This document shows, in pieces, positions 5,380 through 8,554 of a stretch of DNA of 8,554 nt (positions are counted from its first letter, which is position 1; each line of letters begins with the position of its first letter). The translations under genes and the position numbers were made by a program. The notes under the pieces were generated by a model, which was not told the origin of the DNA, did no database searches, and saw nothing but the letters and a program-made list of their open reading frames with translations. Source of the DNA: Nitrospirota bacterium (lineage in GTDB: Bacteria > Nitrospirota > 9FT-COMBO-42-15 > HDB-SIOI813); assembly GCA_023248365.1 (NCBI GenBank), contig JAHFER010000058.1, positions 1-8,554 of the forward strand, read 5' to 3'.

Positions 5380-6498
5380 CATATTATCCCTGTGTATCAC
5401 CTCATCATAATCTTTATATCCCAAAATTGCCACGATTTCACTGGTTTTGTTCCCTTTAATCCTTTTCAGCTCTTTTGAATTATAATTGGTCAGACCTTTG
5501 GCAAATACCTTTCCTGCATCATCTTCACAAGTAACCGCATCACCCGCCTCAAATTCTCCCACGATGCTTGTTATACCGGAAGGCAGAAGGCTCTTCCCCC
5601 TTTTCAACAAGGCATCCATTGCACCACTGTCCAGTATAAGACGGCCGTTTGTCGGAAGGGCATGGGCGATCCAGTGTTTTCTGCTTGTAAGACGGGATTT
5701 CTTTGGTAGAAATAGAGTCCCTGTCTCATAACCATCCAACACCCGCCTCAACAGACCAGGGACATTTCCATTCATGATTATCGTGGGTATACCATATTCT
5801 GAAACCCTTTTAGCAGCTTCAACCTTGGAGGTCATACCGCCGGTACCTTCGATTGTAGTTGAGCCGCCGGCAATCTCCTCAATATGCCTGTCTATCTCTT
5901 CAACTATTGGTATCAGAACTGCCTCTTTGTTCAAAGTGGGATTCGCCGTAAATAAACCATCTATATCAGACAGAATTATCAGAAGGTCCGCATCTACCAC
6001 ATTAGTAACAAGACCGGACAACAGATCATTATCCCCAAACTTTATCTCATCCACTGCAACAGTATCATTTTCATTTATTACCGGCACAACCTTATACGAC
6101 AGCAAAGTGAGCAGTGTATTCCTTGAATTAAGAAATCTCTTCCTGTCAGCAATATCATCACGGGTCAGAAGTATCTGAGCAACTTTAATGTCAAACTCCC
6201 TGAACATCCTCTCATACATCTGAATCAATTTACTCTGACCAATAGAAGCAGCAGCCTGTTTAAGAGGAATCTCTCGTGGTTTTTTTGTAAGACCAAGCTC
6301 TTTCATCCCGGCCACAACAGCGCCGGAAGATACAATAACTATTTCAAACCCCTTTTGATGTAATTCCACAATCTCACGTGCAATCCTTTTAATACGCCTT
6401 GAATTCAGACCACTCCCTGTAGAAGCAAGCACCCTGCTCCCGATCTTTATAACGATACGTTTAACGTTTTTTAGAGCGGAAATTCTTATATCAGACAT
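5359..6498 (-). CDS. proB: Glutamate 5-kinase with C-terminal PUA domain
   Basis: ProB phosphorylates glutamate on its gamma-carboxyl with ATP, the first and usually proline-inhibited step of proline synthesis. The amino acid kinase domain covers about residues 12-255: I-V-I-K-I-G-S (15-21), V-S-S-G-A-V-x-A-G (56-64), I-N-E-N-D-T-V-A (141-148) with F-G-D-N-D-L-L-S (154-161), S-D-I-D-G-L (177-182) and G-T-G-G-M-T-S-K (218-225). Residues about 275-360 form the PUA domain, as in E. coli. The 379-residue length is slightly above the usual 365-375. The ATG at 6498 must be the start: a TGA in the same frame sits two codons upstream. No good Shine-Dalgarno lies at normal distance; GGAAG is 15 bases away. 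A four-codon leader frame stands between them. It is the first gene of the visible pro operon. Confidence 0.97.
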   Translation of the reverse strand: MSDIRISALKNVKRIVIKIGSRVLASTGSGLNSRRIKRIAREIVELHQKGFEIVIVSSGAVVAGMKELGLTKKPREIPLKQAAASIGQSKLIQMYERMFREFDIKVAQILLTRDDIADRKRFLNSRNTLLTLLSYKVVPVINENDTVAVDEIKFGDNDLLSGLVTNVVDADLLIILSDIDGLFTANPTLNKEAVLIPIVEEIDRHIEEIAGGSTTIEGTGGMTSKVEAAKRVSEYGIPTIIMNGNVPGLLRRVLDGYETGTLFLPKKSRLTSRKHWIAHALPTNGRLILDSGAMDALLKRGKSLLPSGITSIVGEFEAGDAVTCEDDAGKVFAKGLTNYNSKELKRIKGNKTSEIVAILGYKDYDEVIHRDNMVIVNSK

Positions 6499-6505
6499 TT
6501 TTCAT
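6491..6505 (-). other. Four-codon leader frame overlapping the proB start
   Basis: ATG AAA AAT GTC TGA runs from 6505 to 6491. Its ATG has GGAAG 8 bases upstream (6518-6514), a better spacing than for the proB ATG at 6498. Its stop overlaps the second and third codons of proB. If translated, ribosomes ending here would sit on the proB start, allowing coupled re-initiation. This is a reading of sequence only; no translation is shown. Confidence 0.35.
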
Positions 6506-6721
6506 AATAACAGCTTCCAGTTCGCTAAGTAATATAACATAGACACAATAAAGGGAACAGCCCCCAGCAGGATTAAAGAAAATTATTTGATATATATACT
6601 TACAGTGGGAAAAGGAAGACCAGTAGCTAAGATTATATTAAAGACCTTTTAGACATTATCTCAGAAAGAGAATGGAGCATTTAGCAAGGCAACAGCGGCG
6701 ACCCTATTAGCACAGTAAAAT
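6506..6721. other. Intergenic region upstream of proB with a decayed plus-strand frame
   Basis: No intact gene is visible. A plus-strand frame after a stop at 6530-6532 is open for 39 codons, hits TAG at 6650, and continues in the same frame for 22 codons to TAA at 6716. The second part, ending A-F-S-K-A-T-A-A-T-L-L-A-Q, has protein-like composition, so it may be a remnant. I do not recognise it. A TTATATT-like -10 box near 6531-6538 on the minus strand could serve proB, but no matching -35 box is convincing. Confidence 0.3.
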
Positions 6722-6937
6722 TTACTTTTTAATTGGCTCAAAGACATGCCCGACCTTATACCTTACCACCCTTTCTTCTTCCATCTCTTCTTTTACCCTG
6801 AAAGGCATTTCTTTATCTATAAAGTCAAGCTCTGCGCCATCAGGTATAGATTCTATCGCCTCAGGATGATCAATCAACTGTTTTATAAAATCAAAGGTCA
6901 TTCCAATATTTCTTTCAATGTGTTCTTTCTTTGTCAT
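6722..6937 (-). CDS. Small uncharacterised protein, DUF5647-like pattern
   Basis: This 71-residue charged protein starts at ATG 6937 with GAGGGGGG about 9 bases upstream. The stretch R-N-I-G-M-T-F-D-F-I-K-Q-L-I-D-H-P-E-A-I-E-S-I-P-D-G-A-E-L resembles the core of small DUF5647-type proteins (N-x-x-x-x-x-E-F-x-x-x-L-x-x-H-P-E-x-x-x-x-I-P-x-G-A). The family assignment is tentative. The frame stays open 33 codons further upstream, to 7036, and that extension also looks coding (W-E-W-Y-K-E-R-F-K-R-G-D-K-I). It lacks a start codon, so the gene may be the 3' part of a longer or fused gene, or lie behind the tail of a lost partner. It diverges from higBA. Confidence 0.6.
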   Translation of the reverse strand: MTKKEHIERNIGMTFDFIKQLIDHPEAIESIPDGAELDFIDKEMPFRVKEEMEEERVVRYKVGHVFEPIKK

Positions 6938-7117
6938 TATTTTATCCCCCCTCTTAAACCTCTCTTTATACCACTCCCACCTGTCTTTTAAATCCTGCTC
7001 CGCATATGTGAGTGCATCTTTTAGATTTTCTAATTGTTATTTAAAGCTAATATACCATAAGGGCTATTGAACTTAAAATTAAAATTCCTGTCACCATCGA
7101 AACCGGACATTTATAAA

Positions 7118-7157
7118 TTGGCTTGACACTATTGTCAAAATATAGCATGTATGCTAT
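7118..7157 (+). promoter_or_regulatory. higBA promoter with two perfect palindromic operators
   Basis: TTGACA (7123-7128), preceded by TTGGC, is a consensus -35 box and also the left arm of the perfect palindrome TTGACActatTGTCAA (7123-7138). Four bases later comes a second perfect palindrome, ATAGCATgtATGCTAT (7142-7157), covering the -10 region (CATGTA at 17 bases or TATGCT at 21 bases). The toxin ATG follows 13 bases after. HigA-type antitoxins repress their own promoters at such palindromes, so binding of the downstream HTH protein here is a reasonable inference. Transcripts would have an almost absent leader. Confidence 0.65.
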
Positions 7158-7170
7158 TGTTAGATAACTT

Positions 7171-7533
7171 ATGAAATGGATTATTGAATACTATGTTTCC
7201 GAAAATGATAAATGCCCTGTAAAGGATTTTATTGATGACCTTACATCTGAAGGCAAGGCTAAATATATTATGATAACGGACTTATTAGAGCAATACGGTA
7301 TCCAGGTAAGAGAACCATATATAAAGGCAATCACAGGTAAGAAGAAACTTTTTGAGATAAGGATTAAGGATAAATCAAATATCCACAGGATTATATATTT
7401 CGTCTTTACAGGTAAGACCCTGATCCTGCTACATGGATTTACTAAAAAGACACAGAAGACACCGGCAAGAGAAATTGAAATTGCAGAAAAAAGGATAAAA
7501 GATTATTTAATACGAAAGGAGTTATCAGCATGA
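7171..7533 (+). CDS. HigB/RelE-type toxin (phage-derived Gp49-like family)
   Basis: This 120-residue protein carries the Gp49-like/HigB pattern: K-K-L-F-E-I-R-I-K-D-K-S-N-I-H-R-I-I-Y-F (58-77), then L-L-H-G-F-T-K-K-T-Q-K-T-P (86-98) and a helical tail. Members are RelE-fold mRNA interferases that cut mRNA on the ribosome. The conserved basic and aromatic residues of the core are present, so it may be active. The ATG at 7171 has no Shine-Dalgarno; with the promoter a few bases upstream the message may be nearly leaderless. It overlaps the antitoxin gene by 4 bases (ATGA). Toxin-first order is the rule for HigBA. Confidence 0.88.
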   Translation: MKWIIEYYVSENDKCPVKDFIDDLTSEGKAKYIMITDLLEQYGIQVREPYIKAITGKKKLFEIRIKDKSNIHRIIYFVFTGKTLILLHGFTKKTQKTPAREIEIAEKRIKDYLIRKELSA

Positions 7534-7817
7534 ACTATAAGACACACAGAAAAGAGCTGTTAAAAGATAAGGCTGTTAAAGAAGAATATGAAAAGTTATT
7601 ACCTGAATATGAGTTAATAAAAAGTATCATTGACCAGAGACTTAAAAAGAAAATGAGTCAGAAAGAGATTGCAGTAAAGGCAGGGGTTCCACAATCTACA
7701 ATTGCAAGGATTGAAAACCTTAGTCATGGGCTACCTAAATTAACCACCCTCAAAAAGATAGCAGATGCACTTGACAGCAGATTGATTATCAAACTTCAGG
7801 CAAAGAAGACCGGCTAA
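7530..7817 (+). CDS. HigA-type antitoxin, XRE helix-turn-helix
   Basis: This 95-residue protein has a Cro/C1-type helix-turn-helix at about residues 30-85: M-S-Q-K-E-I-A-V-K-A-G-V-P-Q-S-T-I-A-R-I-E-N (42-63), then L-P-K-L-T-T-L-K-K-I-A-D-A-L (68-81). The first 28 residues, rich in Lys and Glu, probably contact the toxin. It should neutralise the preceding HigB-like protein and repress the shared promoter at the palindromes 7123-7157. AAAGGAG about 9 bases upstream inside the toxin gene supports the start, which overlaps the toxin stop by 4 bases. Confidence 0.9.
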   Translation: MNYKTHRKELLKDKAVKEEYEKLLPEYELIKSIIDQRLKKKMSQKEIAVKAGVPQSTIARIENLSHGLPKLTTLKKIADALDSRLIIKLQAKKTG

Positions 7818-7850
7818 GCCTTCGATAAGACTTTTGTTTGATTTCATTGA

Positions 7851-7892
7851 TAGTCCCAGGGATTCGAACCCGTGTTGCCGCCATGAGAGCGT
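7851..7892 (-). pseudogene. 3'-half remnant of a tRNA-Glu (anticodon CUC)
   Basis: The minus strand reads CTCTCATGGCGGCAACACGG then the T-loop GTTCGAATC and a GGGAC acceptor end. This matches the anticodon-loop-to-3' half of tRNA-Glu and resembles the intact tRNA at 8445-8522. The D-arm and 5' acceptor strand are missing, and one base is lost from the T-stem/acceptor junction. Anticodon loop to 3' end is the segment typically duplicated or left behind by tRNA-targeting integrative elements, so this may be an attachment-site scar. Confidence 0.75.
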
Positions 7893-7999
7893 AAAGGGAT
7901 TAAAAAACATAATTCCTCCTTCATGGAGTAGAAGGTTAAAAAAGGAAGGTGATTAAGGATAAATTCAGAGACACTTTAGAGGCAGTGGAAATAATTATA

Positions 8000-8257
8000 C
8001 TACCTTTCGTAACTTACCTTTACATCATAACCGAGTTTATGAAGGAGTTCGTAACAATCATCCCAGGTAAGACCAAATTCCCGCACATCTGCAAGTCCTA
8101 TGTTAGAAAGAATTTCCCGTATAAGTTCAAAACTCCTACCCTCAAAATCCGCTTCTCTTAACATATCCTCTGCCCAGCTTACAAGGCTTGATAAATCTAT
8201 TTCTCTGTTTATGTATTTCATTAGCATCTCTGCTATCAATTCTCTTGTCAGGATCAT
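8000..8257 (-). CDS. Small uncharacterised acidic helical protein
   Basis: I do not recognise this 85-residue protein. The ATG at 8257 is preferred over a longer frame from 8311 because GAGGAGGAAAA lies about 8 bases upstream. The sequence is mostly helical and acidic: L-T-R-E-L-I-A-E-M-L-M-K-Y-I at the start, S-L-V-S-W-A-E-D-M-L (24-33), and F-G-L-T-W-D-D-C-Y-E-L-L-H-K-L-G-Y (61-77). No signal or membrane segment is seen. It follows a short, apparently frameshifted frame by 13 bases, in the layout of a small two-gene module such as toxin and immunity or antitoxin. That reading is a guess from size, charge and layout only. Confidence 0.65.
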   Translation of the reverse strand: MILTRELIAEMLMKYINREIDLSSLVSWAEDMLREADFEGRSFELIREILSNIGLADVREFGLTWDDCYELLHKLGYDVKVSYER

Positions 8258-8270
8258 TGTCTTTTCCTCC

Positions 8271-8386
8271 TCATAATTTCCTATGTCCTTTGTCCACAGG
8301 GAATTTTTCATGAACTTCTGTTAAATTACCTTTCTCATCATATACTTCCTGATAAAATTTAACCGCCTTTTATCATCAAGGATCAT
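8271..8386 (-). pseudogene. Short frameshifted partner gene remnant
   Basis: A 32-codon frame (8369-8274) ending at TGA 8273-8271 has strong coding character: F-Y-Q-E-V-Y-D-E-K-G-N-L and P-V-D-K-G-H-R-K-L. A stop lies directly before it, but the neighbouring frame supplies an ATG at 8386 (M-I-L-D-D-K) leading to the same point, so a single-base shift at the AAAA run near 8368-8371 would join them. It ends 13 bases before the small gene at 8257. It may be a decayed or very short partner. I recognise no family. Confidence 0.4.
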
Positions 8387-8410
8387 CTCTGTTATAGTTG
8401 GGGTTATGAA

Positions 8411-8433
8411 GAAACTGTTAATCGTTTTAACAG
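8411..8433 (-). terminator. Weak terminator after tRNA-Glu
   Basis: CTGTTAA (8415-8421) and TTAACAG (8427-8433) form a perfect 7-base-pair stem with a 5-base loop. On the minus strand it lies 11 bases past the CCA end of the tRNA and is followed by TTTCTTC. The stem is AT-rich, so termination would be modest. Confidence 0.5.
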
Positions 8434-8444
8434 CCTGATTTTAT

Positions 8445-8522
8445 TGGTGTCCCCAAGGGGATTTGAACCCCTGTTACCGCCGTGAAAGGGCGATGTCCTA
8501 AGCCGAGCTAGACGATGGGGAC
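8445..8522 (-). tRNA. tRNA-Glu (anticodon UUC)
   Basis: The minus strand folds as a full cloverleaf: acceptor GTCCCCA pairs with TGGGGAC, the anticodon stem CGCC/GGCG encloses the loop CTTTCAC with anticodon TTC, and the T-arm is CAGGGGTTCAAATCCCCTT. The discriminator is A and CCA is encoded. It is 75 bases plus CCA. It reads glutamate codons GAA and GAG. Confidence 0.96.
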
Positions 8523-8554
8523 ATAGACGGCTTCGTAAAAAGCCCATCTGCTAC

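Noticed and set aside
5486..6178. Two plus-strand frames of 81 and 134 codons within proB
   Set aside because: They lie antisense to an unmistakable proB gene with all family motifs; their length follows from codon use of the opposite strand.
7740..7910. Minus-strand 56-codon frame starting at ATG 7910 with GGAGG upstream
   Set aside because: The ribosome site is excellent, but the frame reads through the tRNA remnant and then antisense to the higA gene. It may mark the lost 5' end of an older gene, but the product itself is not credible.
7949..8161. Plus-strand frame of 70 codons near the right end
   Set aside because: It is antisense to the small gene at 8000-8257, which has a far better ribosome site and composition.

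Overview
The window reads as bacterial chromosome from a moderately AT-rich Gram-negative organism. The order proB-proA-nadD-rsfS-TPR protein, all on the minus strand, is the order I associate with Deltaproteobacteria- and Nitrospirota-type genomes. A membrane-anchored LapA/LapB-like lipopolysaccharide-assembly protein also points to an outer membrane. I cannot place it more precisely from sequence alone.

Layout, left to right. 1-1204: 5' part of a LapA-LapB-like TPR protein, cut by the window edge. 1230-2349: rsfS and nadD, overlapping by 32 bases and both starting with TTG. 2381-4052: an accessory block between nadD and proA. It holds a tiny possible lipoprotein, a DUF2283 gene overlapped by a DUF4258-like gene (a toxin-antitoxin-like pair), a broken cyclase-fold-like gene, strong promoter-like direct repeats and a large nested palindrome. 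Its two edges carry a 17-base inverted repeat (16/17 identical). 4053-6498: proA and proB, the first two enzymes of proline synthesis, separated by a degenerate 7-base repeat. 6499-7170: a small conserved-looking gene (6722-6937) with an unexplained open frame upstream, and the control region of a toxin-antitoxin pair. 7171-7817: a HigB/HigA-type pair on the plus strand. 7818-8554: a 3'-half tRNA-Glu remnant, a small unrecognised gene with a frameshifted partner upstream, and an intact tRNA-Glu(UUC).

How it fits together: the core is one biosynthetic and housekeeping operon: proline synthesis (ProB, ProA), NAD synthesis (NadD), ribosome silencing (RsfS) and envelope assembly. It has been interrupted between proA and nadD, and flanked on its upstream side, by small addiction-type modules, gene remnants and repeats. 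Two unrelated genes of the operon (rsfS and proB) end inside the same kind of heptanucleotide repeat. The same 13-base promoter element stands in front of the cyclase-like pseudogene and of higBA. No large mobile element, transposase, integrase or CRISPR array is visible. The most unusual signals are these repeats and palindromes and the decayed two-gene cassettes, not a complete new multi-gene system.
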